In this document: positions 36,805-44,769 of the stretch, one piece after another
How the letters are laid out: each line of letters opens with the position of its first letter
Numbering within the stretch: position 1 is the stretch's first letter
Source of the DNA: Actinomyces oris
Lineage (GTDB): Bacteria > Actinomycetota > Actinomycetes > Actinomycetales > Actinomycetaceae
Direction: 5' to 3'
Assembly (NCBI RefSeq): GCF_001929375.1
Contig: NZ_MSGO01000007.1
Coordinates: 1 to 46,819 of the forward strand
DNA: 46,819 bases
Notes under the pieces: generated by a model
Databases searched by the model: none
Told to the model about the DNA's origin: nothing
Seen by the model: only the letters and a program-made list of their open reading frames with translations
Translations under genes and position numbers: made by a program

Positions 36805-36938
36805 GTTTCCACTGTAAAAGCCCTCCCCTATTCGGCCCTCCGCCGGGAGGAGGAGATCACCGTCCCTGCCATCCTCCCGGAGAACCGCCCTGAGCATCAT
36901 CAGTCCGATGAGGAGGGCGCCGGGGCGCAGACATGATT

Positions 36939-36979
36939 CCGGTCCGTTGCCACGCCCCGACGGGGCGGCAACGGACCGG
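36939..36979. terminator. Strong hairpin downstream of HU gene
   Basis: A 12-bp stem (36939-36950 with 36968-36979) continues, after a 2-nt bulge, as a 6-bp inner stem (36953-36958 with 36962-36967) and a GAC loop. It lies 33 nt after the stop of the HU gene on the minus strand. No T-run follows. Confidence 0.75.
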
Positions 36980-37011
36980 AGATCAGGACGTCAGGGGCGC
37001 GGCCCCACGTA

Positions 37012-37293
37012 TCACTCGGCGACAGCCTTCTTCAGCGAGGAGCCGACGGTGACCTTGACACCGTAGCCGGCGGGAATCTGGATCTCCTCACCGGTGCGGG
37101 GGTTACGGCCAGTGCGTGCGGCACGCTCGACGCGCTCGATGCCCATGAGGCCGGTGATCTTCACGGCCTCACCCTTGGCGACGTTCTCAACGAGGACATC
37201 CTGGAAGGCTCCCAGGAAGGCGTCGGCGTCGGTCTTGGTCAGGCCGGCCTTCTCGGCGATGGCGGCGATGAGCTCGGTGCGGTTGACGGACAT
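37012..37293 (-). CDS. hup: HU family DNA-binding protein
   Basis: A 93-residue nucleoid protein. The HU fold is complete: MSVNRTELIAAIAEKAGLTKTDADAFLGAFQDVL helices, FG-type strand ITGLMGIERVERAARTGRNPRTGEEIQIPA with the DNA-inserting RNPRTG-x4-IPA arm, and C-terminal VKVTVGSSLKKAV. Usual length, without the long Lys/Ala tail of mycobacterial HupB. GAGGGAAGAC precedes the ATG. A good promoter is upstream and a strong hairpin downstream, so it is monocistronic. Confidence 0.96.
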   Translation of the reverse strand: MSVNRTELIAAIAEKAGLTKTDADAFLGAFQDVLVENVAKGEAVKITGLMGIERVERAARTGRNPRTGEEIQIPAGYGVKVTVGSSLKKAVAE

Positions 37294-37345
37294 GTCTTCC
37301 CTCTCGATCGTGGACGGACACCCTTATGTGGTGCCACTTCTGGCA

Positions 37346-37375
37346 ACGCTACGCATAAAACCTTGGGTTTGTCAG
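37346..37375 (-). promoter_or_regulatory. Promoter of HU gene
   Basis: On the minus strand CTGACA (37370-37375) and TAGCGT (37346-37351) are spaced by 18 bp. The predicted start is near 37339, giving a leader of about 45 nt with a ribosome binding site. This contrasts with the leaderless genes nearby. Confidence 0.6.
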
Positions 37376-37495
37376 GTCAGACCGGAGTGTCGCGCTGGAT
37401 AGCGAGTAACAATTCGCACATTTACACCACAGCAGTCACATCCGTCACATGCGGAGCAAGTCGCGGAACGACGCCGTTTCCTTAAGCCCTTCCGT

Positions 37496-38245
37496 TCAGC
37501 CCTTCCGCAGGGCTCCCGGCAGCGCACTCGCGAACCACGAGGTGATGGTCGTCGGGTGAGTGATGGCGGTACCGACGACGACGGCGAAGGCCCCGTGCTC
37601 CATGGCGGCGGCCGCCTGCGCGGGCGTGTGGACCCGTCCCTCGACCACCAGGGGGACCTGCGCGATACCGGCGACCTGGTCGACGAGCTCGAGGTCGGGC
37701 CCCTCGGTCTTGGGGCGCTCCCCGGTGTAGCCGGCCAGGGTGGTCCCCAGGATGTCCACTCCCGCGTCCTGGGCGGCCTTGGCGTCATCCAAGGAGCCGC
37801 AGTCGGCCATGATGAGGACCTCGGGGCGGGCCTGCCGCAGCCCCTCGACGGTCTGGGCCAGGCTCAGCCCGTCGGGGCGGGGACGCCGGGTGCCGTCCAG
37901 GGCCACGATCTGGCTCCCGGTGGCGGCCACGGCGATGGCGTGGGTGAGGGTCGGGGTGATGAAGACGCCGTCGTGCCCGTCCTTCCACAGGCCGATGACG
38001 GGGACGTCGACGTGCTGGCAGATGAGGGCCAGGTCCGCCAGCCCTTGTGCGCGGATGCCGACGGCGCCTCCGGCGACGCAGGCCTGGGCCACCTGGTCCA
38101 TGGTGCGCGGGTCGCGCATGGGCTCGCCCGGGTAGGCCTGGGCGGAGGCGATGAGCCCTCCCTTGAGACGTTCCAGGACGGGGTGGATCCCCGCGGTGGC
38201 GGCCTGCGTCTGCGTTGACGACTGTGAGGGTGACTGCTCGGTCAT
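37496..38245 (-). CDS. nanE: N-acetylmannosamine-6-phosphate 2-epimerase
   Basis: A 249-residue TIM-barrel epimerase converting ManNAc-6-P to GlcNAc-6-P. Motifs: LKGGLIASAQAYPGEPMRDPRTM, GAVGIRAQG, VPVIGLWKDG, LIMADCGSLDDAKAAQDAGVDILGTTLAGYTG (with the catalytic-region lysine and acidic residues) and VVEGRVHTPAQAAAAMEHGAFAVVVGTAITHP. It has a Ser/Gln/Thr-rich N-terminus of about 18 residues. It follows nanK by 36 bp on the same strand and is the third sialic-acid catabolic step here. Confidence 0.96.
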   Translation of the reverse strand: MTEQSPSQSSTQTQAATAGIHPVLERLKGGLIASAQAYPGEPMRDPRTMDQVAQACVAGGAVGIRAQGLADLALICQHVDVPVIGLWKDGHDGVFITPTLTHAIAVAATGSQIVALDGTRRPRPDGLSLAQTVEGLRQARPEVLIMADCGSLDDAKAAQDAGVDILGTTLAGYTGERPKTEGPDLELVDQVAGIAQVPLVVEGRVHTPAQAAAAMEHGAFAVVVGTAITHPTTITSWFASALPGALRKG

Positions 38246-38281
38246 GGGTGTGTCCTGTCTGATGGCGCCCGAGCCCGGTGG

Positions 38282-39322
38282 CTAGAGGCGGTGGTTGTCG
38301 TTGCTGGAGGCCAGGGCGAGGGCACCGCGAGCCGCGCCGACGATCGGCGCGGTGGTCCCCAGGGTGGCGGGAAGGATCTTGATGGGGGCCAGGGGGGCGA
38401 TGATCTCTGCGGCGAAGGTCTGCCGCAGGGGCCCCCACCACAGGTCGCCGGCGCGCGCCAGTCCACCTGAGACGACGACGACGTCGGGATCGATCACGGT
38501 GGCCAGTCCCGCCAGGGCCCTGCCCAAACAGGCGGCCGAGTCGCGGTAGACCTCCGCGGCGATATCGTCCCCCGCAGCGGCGCGCTCCTCGACCCCGCGG
38601 GCGTCGGGAACGTCGGGGTCTCCACCCTTGGCCAGGTAGCGGCGATGGATCTGCGGCCCAGCGGTGACGCCCTCCAAGTGCCCCGCCCTGCCGCAGGTGC
38701 AGGGCTCGCCCTGGGCCCCGGGCACGGGGACATGGCCGATCTCGCCGGCCACGTGATGGGCGCCCCTGCGGGTTCGCCCCTCGATGACGAGGGCGCCGCC
38801 GACCCCGGTTCCCACCGCCACCATGAGGACGACCTCGGCCCCGGTGCCGGCACCGAGCCAGGCCTCTCCTGCGGCGTAGGCGTCGACGTCGTTCTCGACG
38901 TGGATCGGCAGCTCACCCAGCCCCTGGGCGGCGAGCCGCTCGCGAACGCCGGCGGCGACCTGCGTGCCGGCCCATCCGGTGATGGCGTCGGTGGCCGACA
39001 GGATGGTCCCGCGCTCGACGTCGACGACGCCGGCGGTGCCGATCCCGACTGCCGTGATCGCCGCGGCCTTGCCGGGTTCCTGGTGCGTTCCGGTCTCGAC
39101 GACCTTCGCGACCAGGCCGCTGATGGCATCGAGCATGGCGTCAGGACCGTCGTGAGCCGGGGTCGGGCAGGAGCTCACCGGTCCTTGCAGGACTCCGCCG
39201 GCGTCGACCAGTGCGGCGGCCATCTTGGTGCCGCCCAGGTCGAGTCCGACGACGAGCGGAGCCTGGCCGGACGGCGATGGCGGTGGGTTGAGGGGGGTGG
39301 ATGGGAGGACATCCTGACTCAT
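38282..39322 (-). CDS. nanK: N-acetylmannosamine kinase (ROK family)
   Basis: A 346-residue ROK-family sugar kinase, assigned as NanK from its place between nanA and nanE. Evidence: VVGLDLGGTKMAAALVD (ATP phosphate 1), HVENDVDAYAAGEAWLGAG (catalytic Asp), VAVGTGVGGALVIEG, HHVAGEIGHVPV and the zinc motif CTCGRAGHLEG, in which His replaces the third Cys as in other actinobacterial ROK proteins. It has a Pro/Ser-rich N-terminus of 22 residues. It phosphorylates ManNAc to ManNAc-6-P; glucokinase activity cannot be excluded by sequence. Confidence 0.9.
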   Translation of the reverse strand: MSQDVLPSTPLNPPPSPSGQAPLVVGLDLGGTKMAAALVDAGGVLQGPVSSCPTPAHDGPDAMLDAISGLVAKVVETGTHQEPGKAAAITAVGIGTAGVVDVERGTILSATDAITGWAGTQVAAGVRERLAAQGLGELPIHVENDVDAYAAGEAWLGAGTGAEVVLMVAVGTGVGGALVIEGRTRRGAHHVAGEIGHVPVPGAQGEPCTCGRAGHLEGVTAGPQIHRRYLAKGGDPDVPDARGVEERAAAGDDIAAEVYRDSAACLGRALAGLATVIDPDVVVVSGGLARAGDLWWGPLRQTFAAEIIAPLAPIKILPATLGTTAPIVGAARGALALASSNDNHRL

Positions 39323-39383
39323 GACGCTCTCCGACGGGAGGTTGGGCGCTGGCGCGCCGGGTTGAAAAGTAGAAGGGATGAGG

Positions 39384-39403
39384 GACGGCCCCAGGAGGCC
39401 GTC
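39384..39403. other. Short hairpin upstream of nanK
   Basis: GACGGCC (39384-39390) pairs with GGCCGTC (39397-39403) around a 6-nt loop, 60 bp before the nanK start. With the larger hairpin at 39438-39487 it makes the nanA-nanK gap structured. Confidence 0.35.
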
Positions 39404-39437
39404 TGGAACGGGGCTCGGGGCCTCGCCGCGGCGATGG

Positions 39438-39487
39438 CGGCTGCATGCCCGGCGGTCGCCACCTCGGTCGACACGGGCATGCAGCCG
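39438..39487. terminator. Long stem-loop after nanA
   Basis: A 14-bp perfect stem (39438-39451 with 39474-39487) encloses 22 nt and begins 8 nt after the nanA stop in the direction of transcription. It may be a partial terminator or an mRNA-stabilising element that lowers nanKE expression relative to nanA. Confidence 0.6.
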
Positions 39488-39495
39488 TCGGGAGG

Positions 39496-40416
39496 TCAGA
39501 TGAGGCCCTGGGCCTTGACGATCTCCAGGACCCGCTCCTTGGTCTCACCCTCGAGAGCCTTGACGGGGAAGGCCATCTCGTTGGTGGCGATGATCCCGAT
39601 CGCCTCCATGGCGGTCTTGAAGGCGCCGATACCGGTCGCGTCGGCCGAGCGGCCCTGGGGCACGAAGACGATCTCGAAGCCCGCGCAGACCTCGTCCTGG
39701 AGGCGGCGCACCTCGTCCCACGCCCCCTCGCGGGAGGCCTTCCACATCTCGGCGTAGCGGACCGGGTCCACGTTGCCGTATCCGGGGACGAGGCCGTCGG
39801 CGCCCAGCAGGAGCATGCCGTCGACGACGCACTCGTGGCCGGTCAGAAGGGCCAGGGGGTGGCCCGCGGCCTCGTTGGCGGCAACCAGCCTGCGGAAGGC
39901 GACGTCGTTGCCGGAGGAGTCCTTGACGCCGGCCAGGACGCCCTCCTTGCCCAGCTCGACGAGCAGGTCGCAACCGAGCTTGGCGCCGCCGAGGCGCACG
40001 GGGACGTCGTAGGCGAAGACGGGGACGTCGATGGCCGCGGCGATGGCCCGGAAGTGAGCCTTGATCTCCTCGGCGTCGTTGAGCGCGTAGAACGGGCAGG
40101 TGGCCACGATCGCCTCGGCGCCCAGGGCGGCCGCCCGACGAGCCTGGTCAATGACCCGGTGGGCGGTGGTGTCGATGGCACCGGCAAGCACCGGGACACG
40201 TCCTGCCGCGGTCTTGACGACTCGCTCGATGACGGCGTCGCGCTGGGCGTCGGTGAGGTAGGCGACCTCTCCGGAGGACCCCAGGGCGAACAGGCCGTTG
40301 ACACCACCGGCGATGAGGTGCTCGACGACCTTGTCCAGGCTGTCGAGGTCAACCTCGCCCTCGGCGGTGAAAGGGGTGACGACCGGCGGGATGACGCCGG
40401 CGAAACGGTTGTCCAT
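39496..40416 (-). CDS. nanA: N-acetylneuraminate lyase
   Basis: A 306-residue class I aldolase of the DapA/NanA family that cleaves Neu5Ac to ManNAc and pyruvate. Visible: GVIPPVVTPFTAEGEVD, GLFALGSSGEVAYLT, VFAYDVPVRLG (catalytic Tyr) and LAGVKDSSGN (Schiff-base Lys). Related dihydrodipicolinate synthases share these, but the adjacent nanK, nanE and importer support lyase function. I prefer ATG 40416, with GAAGAGAG upstream, over ATG 40434, which adds six residues and has no ribosome binding site. A heptad-repeat operator lies immediately upstream. Confidence 0.93.
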   Translation of the reverse strand: MDNRFAGVIPPVVTPFTAEGEVDLDSLDKVVEHLIAGGVNGLFALGSSGEVAYLTDAQRDAVIERVVKTAAGRVPVLAGAIDTTAHRVIDQARRAAALGAEAIVATCPFYALNDAEEIKAHFRAIAAAIDVPVFAYDVPVRLGGAKLGCDLLVELGKEGVLAGVKDSSGNDVAFRRLVAANEAAGHPLALLTGHECVVDGMLLLGADGLVPGYGNVDPVRYAEMWKASREGAWDEVRRLQDEVCAGFEIVFVPQGRSADATGIGAFKTAMEAIGIIATNEMAFPVKALEGETKERVLEIVKAQGLI

Positions 40417-40446
40417 TGCGGTGACTCTCTTCATTGAAAGGTTATC

Positions 40447-40467
40447 TGACGTCTGACATCTGACGTC
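40447..40467. promoter_or_regulatory. Sialic-acid operator C: three TGAYRTC heptads before nanA
   Basis: Three contiguous heptads are present: TGACGTC (40447-40453), TGACATC (40454-40460) and TGACGTC (40461-40467). A candidate -10 (AACAAT on the minus strand, 40475-40480) lies 7 nt away, so the operator covers the predicted start of transcription and suits a repressor. Confidence 0.75.
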
Positions 40468-40618
40468 ACGAGGTATTGTTGCAGATGCTCCCGGTTGGCG
40501 CCACCCCGCTGCCTGGGGTTGCCGGCGACCTTACGTGCCGGGTGAGGGGCGGACCTGAGTGGGCCCGCCCCTGACCTGGAGGTGCTGACGGCGCCGGCCG
40601 CGGCCGGGGGCCGTCTAC

Positions 40619-41446
40619 TCAGACATCGAGCAGCGAGGGCACTGCTGCCAGCAGAGTGCGCGTGTACTCCTCCTGAGGATTGTTGAAGATCTCCTCAGTG
40701 GTGTTGATCTCGAGGATCTTGCCGAAGTACATGACGGCGATCCGGTCCGAGACGTAGCGCACCGTGTTGATGTCGTGACTGATGAACACCAGCCCCAGCC
40801 CCAAGGATGCCTTGAGGTCCTGGAGGAGGTTGAGCACCTGGGCGCGCACCGAGACATCCAGGGCCGAGGTGGGCTCGTCGGCCACGATGATGTCGGGGTC
40901 GAGAGCGAGTGCTCGGGCAATGGCGACGCGCTGGCGCTGACCACCGGAGATCTGCCGAGGCAGCACGTTGAGGGCGCTGGGAGGCAGGCCGACCAGGTGG
41001 AGCAGGTCGCGAACCCGGGCCTCGCGCTCCTTGGGGGATCCGACTCCGTGGACGTTGAGCGGGTCGATGAGCGCGTCGTGCACGATCATGCGCGGGTTGA
41101 GAGCCGTGGCCGGATCCTGGAAGACCACCGAGATGCTGCGTCCCAGCTCGCGACGGTCCGAGGCCGAGCGCCCCAGCGGACGGCCCTTGAAGATGACCTC
41201 ACCGGAGGTGATCGGCTGCAGCCCCACCATGACCCGGGCGGTCGTGGACTTGCCGCAGCCCGACTCCCCCACGAGCCCCAGGGTCTCTCCGCGCTTGACG
41301 GACAGCGAGACGTTGTTGACCGCGTGCACCGTGTCCGGGTTGAACAGGCCGCCGGTGCGGGACTTGTGGATGACGTTGACGTCCCTGAGCTCGACGACCG
41401 GCTGGTCCTCGCTCCATGAGGACGATGCAGACGTGTTGGGCGACAT
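40619..41446 (-). CDS. Peptide/sialic-acid-type ABC importer ATPase (DppF/SiaI-like)
   Basis: A 275-residue ATPase of the oligopeptide/dipeptide importer class. Walker [17 protein letters not shown] (about 56-71), FQDPATALNPRM (Q-loop), signature [15 protein letters not shown], Walker B IIVADEPTSALD, and H-loop FISHDIN; the C-terminal EEIFNNPQEEYTRTLL is typical of DppF. Its start overlaps the stop of the fusion gene (TGATG). By order and fusion pattern it corresponds to SiaI of the Corynebacterium glutamicum SiaEFGI sialic-acid importer, an inference from context. Confidence 0.93.
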   Translation of the reverse strand: MSPNTSASSSWSEDQPVVELRDVNVIHKSRTGGLFNPDTVHAVNNVSLSVKRGETLGLVGESGCGKSTTARVMVGLQPITSGEVIFKGRPLGRSASDRRELGRSISVVFQDPATALNPRMIVHDALIDPLNVHGVGSPKEREARVRDLLHLVGLPPSALNVLPRQISGGQRQRVAIARALALDPDIIVADEPTSALDVSVRAQVLNLLQDLKASLGLGLVFISHDINTVRYVSDRIAVMYFGKILEINTTEEIFNNPQEEYTRTLLAAVPSLLDV

Positions 41447-43596
41447 CAGTGCTTCTCCTTCGCGAGCAGAGCCTCGAGCTCGGGGGTGATGGCGTAGCTG
41501 TGCTCCGTCGTGCCCGGCACGGGCTTGAGCACGGGCCGGGTCTCAAGGCCGACCGTCGGGTGGGACGATCTCGGGGCGAACCGGTCTCCCTTGACGAACT
41601 CGCTGGGTGAGGGGACGACCCCTCGCACCTGGTGGAGCCGCTTGGAGCCGGCCTCGATGGAGAGCACGGCCCCGAGAAGGCCCCGGGTGTACTCGTGAAC
41701 AGGGTTGGCCAGCAGCTCGCTGGTGGGCGCCTGCTCCACCACCTGGCCCGCGTACATCACGGTGATCCGGTGCGCCAGCTTGGCCACGAGGGCCAGGTCG
41801 TGCGAGACGAAGACCATCGCGAAGCCGAGCTTCTCACGCAGCTCGTTGAGCAGGTCGATGACCTGCTTCTGGACGGTCACGTCCAGGGCGGTCGTCGGCT
41901 CGTCGGCCAGGACCAGGGCGGGGTCGCGGGTCAGCGCCATGGCGATGAGGACGCGCTGGCGCTGGCCGCCGGAGAGCTCGTGCGGGTAGCTGCGCAGCGT
42001 GCGCTTGGGGTCGAGTCCCACCAGCTCGAGCAGCTCGGAGGCGCTGCGGGTGCCTCCACGCGCGCTGAGCTGGGCCATCTGGGTGCGGATGAGCATGGAG
42101 GGGTTGAGCGAGGACAGGGCGTCCTGGTAGACCATGCTCATCTCGTGACCGCGCAGCGCGTTGTGCTCGGCCGGTGTCATCTCAAGGATGTTGCGCCCCT
42201 TGAAGAGGATCTCACCGGAGAGCCGGGCAGAGGGCGGCAGCAGCCCCATGACGGCCATCGAACTGATGGACTTGCCGCAGCCGGACTCCCCCACCAGTCC
42301 CATGGTCTCGCCGGGGCGCACGGAGAAGGAGACGCCGTCGACGATGTTGACCTCGCCGTGCTGCTCGGGGAAGGCGATCGAGAGGTTCTTGACCTCCAGG
42401 ACCGGGTCCTCACCGGTGTCCTCGTAGACCAGACGGTCCCGCCGGGCGAGCTCGGCCACCCGCAGGGAGCTGAGCCGCTCGGACAGAGGAACGTCCTCTG
42501 CCGCAGGAGCGACGACGCCGGTCAGTGAGCTGAGCCCGTTCGTGGCGTCATCGCCGTCGGCGACGGAGGCGTTGGCGACCACCGCCTCAGCAGCGTCGTC
42601 CCAGGCGTTCAGGGTCTCCTGGGCCTCCATGGCCTCCTCGTCGGCCTGGACGTCGGGCTTGGCCTTGATGCGCGGCGAGGCCATCGCGTCGGTGAGCCCC
42701 TCGGACAGGACGTTGAGGCACAGGGTGGTGATGAGGATGAGCAGGCCGGGGAAGAAGGTCGGCCACCAGTGGCCCGACAGGAGCAGCTCCTTGCCCTCGG
42801 AGAGCATGTTGCCCCAGGTCGGGGTGTTGACGGACTTGATGCCCGCGCCGATGAAGGACAGCGAGGCCTCGAAGACGATCGCGTCGGCCACCAGGACGGT
42901 CGCGAAGACCATGATCGGGGCGATGCAGTTGCGGGCCACGTGCCTGAGCAGGATCCACGGCACCGGGGCCCCCATCACCTTGGAGGCGGCCACATAGTCC
43001 TCGCCGAACTGGGAGATGATGTTGGCGCGCACCACGCGGGTGAGCTGGGGGATGTAGAGGATGCCGATGGACACGATGATGACCGGCAGCATCGGCAGGC
43101 GGGTCGACATCGCCGAGACGAGGACGGCCGCCAGAGCGATGCCGGGGAAGGACATGACGACGTCGAGCACGCGCATGAGGGTCTCAGCGATCCACTTGCG
43201 GGAGGTGGCGGCAATGGCCCCCAGGACCGAGGCCACCACAAGCGCCAGTCCGGTGGCCGTCAGGCCCACGACCAGTGAGACCCTGGCGCCGTAGACGGCG
43301 CGGGAGAAGATGTCACGGCCGGTGCCGTCCGTACCGAACAGGTGGGACGCGGACGGAGCGACGACCGGATCGGAGGAGGTCACCTCACCGACGCCCTCGA
43401 TGTAGGACGTCGTCTTGGTCTCCGCCAGCCCGGTGGCACCGGGAGAGTAGGGGGCGACGACGGGAGCCAGGATGGCGATCAGGGCAATGAGGCCCAGCAC
43501 GATGATGGCGATCTTCGAGCCGACAGGCAGCGCCTTCCAGCCCTGGAAGCGCAGCCCGGGCCGCGAGGCCTTATCCAGTGTGGAGCGGTGCAGCAT
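41446..43596 (-). CDS. Fused ABC importer permease-ATPase (DppC-DppD/SiaG-like)
   Basis: A 716-residue fusion. Residues about 1-310 are a DppC-type permease ([56 protein letters not shown], and the EAA loop [22 protein letters not shown]). About 310-395 is an acidic Ala/Asp/Glu linker. About 396-716 is a DppD-type ATPase: [55 protein letters not shown]. Fusion of these two subunits matches SiaG of C. glutamicum. It starts in a TGATG overlap with the preceding permease. Confidence 0.94.
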   Translation of the reverse strand: MLHRSTLDKASRPGLRFQGWKALPVGSKIAIIVLGLIALIAILAPVVAPYSPGATGLAETKTTSYIEGVGEVTSSDPVVAPSASHLFGTDGTGRDIFSRAVYGARVSLVVGLTATGLALVVASVLGAIAATSRKWIAETLMRVLDVVMSFPGIALAAVLVSAMSTRLPMLPVIIVSIGILYIPQLTRVVRANIISQFGEDYVAASKVMGAPVPWILLRHVARNCIAPIMVFATVLVADAIVFEASLSFIGAGIKSVNTPTWGNMLSEGKELLLSGHWWPTFFPGLLILITTLCLNVLSEGLTDAMASPRIKAKPDVQADEEAMEAQETLNAWDDAAEAVVANASVADGDDATNGLSSLTGVVAPAAEDVPLSERLSSLRVAELARRDRLVYEDTGEDPVLEVKNLSIAFPEQHGEVNIVDGVSFSVRPGETMGLVGESGCGKSISSMAVMGLLPPSARLSGEILFKGRNILEMTPAEHNALRGHEMSMVYQDALSSLNPSMLIRTQMAQLSARGGTRSASELLELVGLDPKRTLRSYPHELSGGQRQRVLIAMALTRDPALVLADEPTTALDVTVQKQVIDLLNELREKLGFAMVFVSHDLALVAKLAHRITVMYAGQVVEQAPTSELLANPVHEYTRGLLGAVLSIEAGSKRLHQVRGVVPSPSEFVKGDRFAPRSSHPTVGLETRPVLKPVPGTTEHSYAITPELEALLAKEKH

Positions 43597-44561
43597 CAGA
43601 TGCTCCTGATTCGTGGGTTGACGAGGACGTAGAGCATGTCAACAACAATGTTGATGATGATGAAGGCCAGTGCCACCGTGATGGAGACCCCCTGGACGAT
43701 GTTCACGTCATTACGGGTGATGCCCTGGAAGATGAGCTGGCCCATCCCCTTGATATTGAAGATCATCTCAATGACGACGGCGCCTCCCATGGCGTAGCCG
43801 ATGCGCAGTCCCAGCACGGTCAGCGGAGTGATGAGCGCGTTGCGCAGCACGTTGCGGGCCACAACGACGTTCTTGGGAATACCGCCACCGATAGCGGTGC
43901 GCACGTAGTCGCGGTCGAGCTCCTCAACCATGGCAGTACGCACCACGCGGGTGAGCGAGCCGGTGTTGGGAACCGCGATGGCCAGTGCCGGCAGGAAGAT
44001 CTGGTTGATGTACGTTCCGGGATCCTCGGTGAAGGGAACCCACTCGGACACCAGCGCGGGGAAGGCCCCCGTTCCCCCCGGAATATCGGAGAACCACTGG
44101 ATGAGCAGCAGGGCGAGCCAGAAGGACGGAGTGGCCAGGCAGGCGATGGAGATAACGCGGATGACCTGGTCCTGCCACTTGTCGCGATAGAGGGCCGCGA
44201 TGATTCCCAGGATCGTGGCCAGGATGACGGCCACGAAGATTCCAATGAAGGTCAGCTGGAGCGTGATCGGGAAGGCCGCGGCCACCATGTCGGAGATCTT
44301 GGCTCCGGTGAAGGAGGTACCGAGGTCACCATGAATCAGGCCCAGGAGGTACTCCCAGAACCGCTTGAGAAGAGGGTCGTTGAGATGGTGGGCGACTCGG
44401 TACTGCTCGAGGGCGTCTGGCGTGGCCGACTCACCCAGCGCGAGACGCGCCGGGTCTGCCGAGGAGAACGACATGACGATGAAGACGAGCAGCGTCACGC
44501 CCAGCACCATGACCGGCAGCGCGACCAGGCGCCGTCCGATCAGGCGGATGAGGTTGGACAC
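43596..44561 (-). CDS. ABC importer permease (DppB/SiaF-like)
   Basis: A 321-residue DppB-type permease with six hydrophobic segments. It opens LIRLIGRRLVALPVMVLGVTLLVFIVMSFSSADPA, a family hallmark, and has the EAA loop LDRDYVRTAIGGGIPKNVVVARNVLRNALIT. The start is GTG 44561 with AAAGGAG upstream. It begins a three-gene translationally coupled unit with the fusion and ATPase genes. It is 208 bp from the binding-protein gene, with its own operator in the gap. Confidence 0.94.
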   Translation of the reverse strand: MSNLIRLIGRRLVALPVMVLGVTLLVFIVMSFSSADPARLALGESATPDALEQYRVAHHLNDPLLKRFWEYLLGLIHGDLGTSFTGAKISDMVAAAFPITLQLTFIGIFVAVILATILGIIAALYRDKWQDQVIRVISIACLATPSFWLALLLIQWFSDIPGGTGAFPALVSEWVPFTEDPGTYINQIFLPALAIAVPNTGSLTRVVRTAMVEELDRDYVRTAIGGGIPKNVVVARNVLRNALITPLTVLGLRIGYAMGGAVVIEMIFNIKGMGQLIFQGITRNDVNIVQGVSITVALAFIIINIVVDMLYVLVNPRIRSI

Positions 44562-44651
44562 TGAGATGCTCCTTTGCGTTAGCGTCCTGCCGCCTTAAGC
44601 GGGCGGCCGGGTCACGTGGCAGCCGCAGAGCCAGCCGCCACCCCAATTGTC

Positions 44652-44668
44652 TGATGTCTGACGTCAGA
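44652..44668. promoter_or_regulatory. Sialic-acid operator B: heptads upstream of the permease gene
   Basis: TGATGTC (44652-44658) and TGACGTC (44659-44665) are contiguous. The last heptad is part of a perfect 12-bp palindrome TCTGACGTCAGA (44657-44668). A candidate -10 (TGCAAT on the minus strand) overlaps its edge at 44668-44673. The operator lies about 90 bp before the permease start. Confidence 0.75.
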
Positions 44669-44769
44669 TTGCAAGTCCGTTGCTCTCACTTCGGACACAC
44701 TGACGCCCCGAACACGGCACGGGCGGTGTGGCACCCTCCAGCGACTACCACACCGCCCGCACGTGAGTC

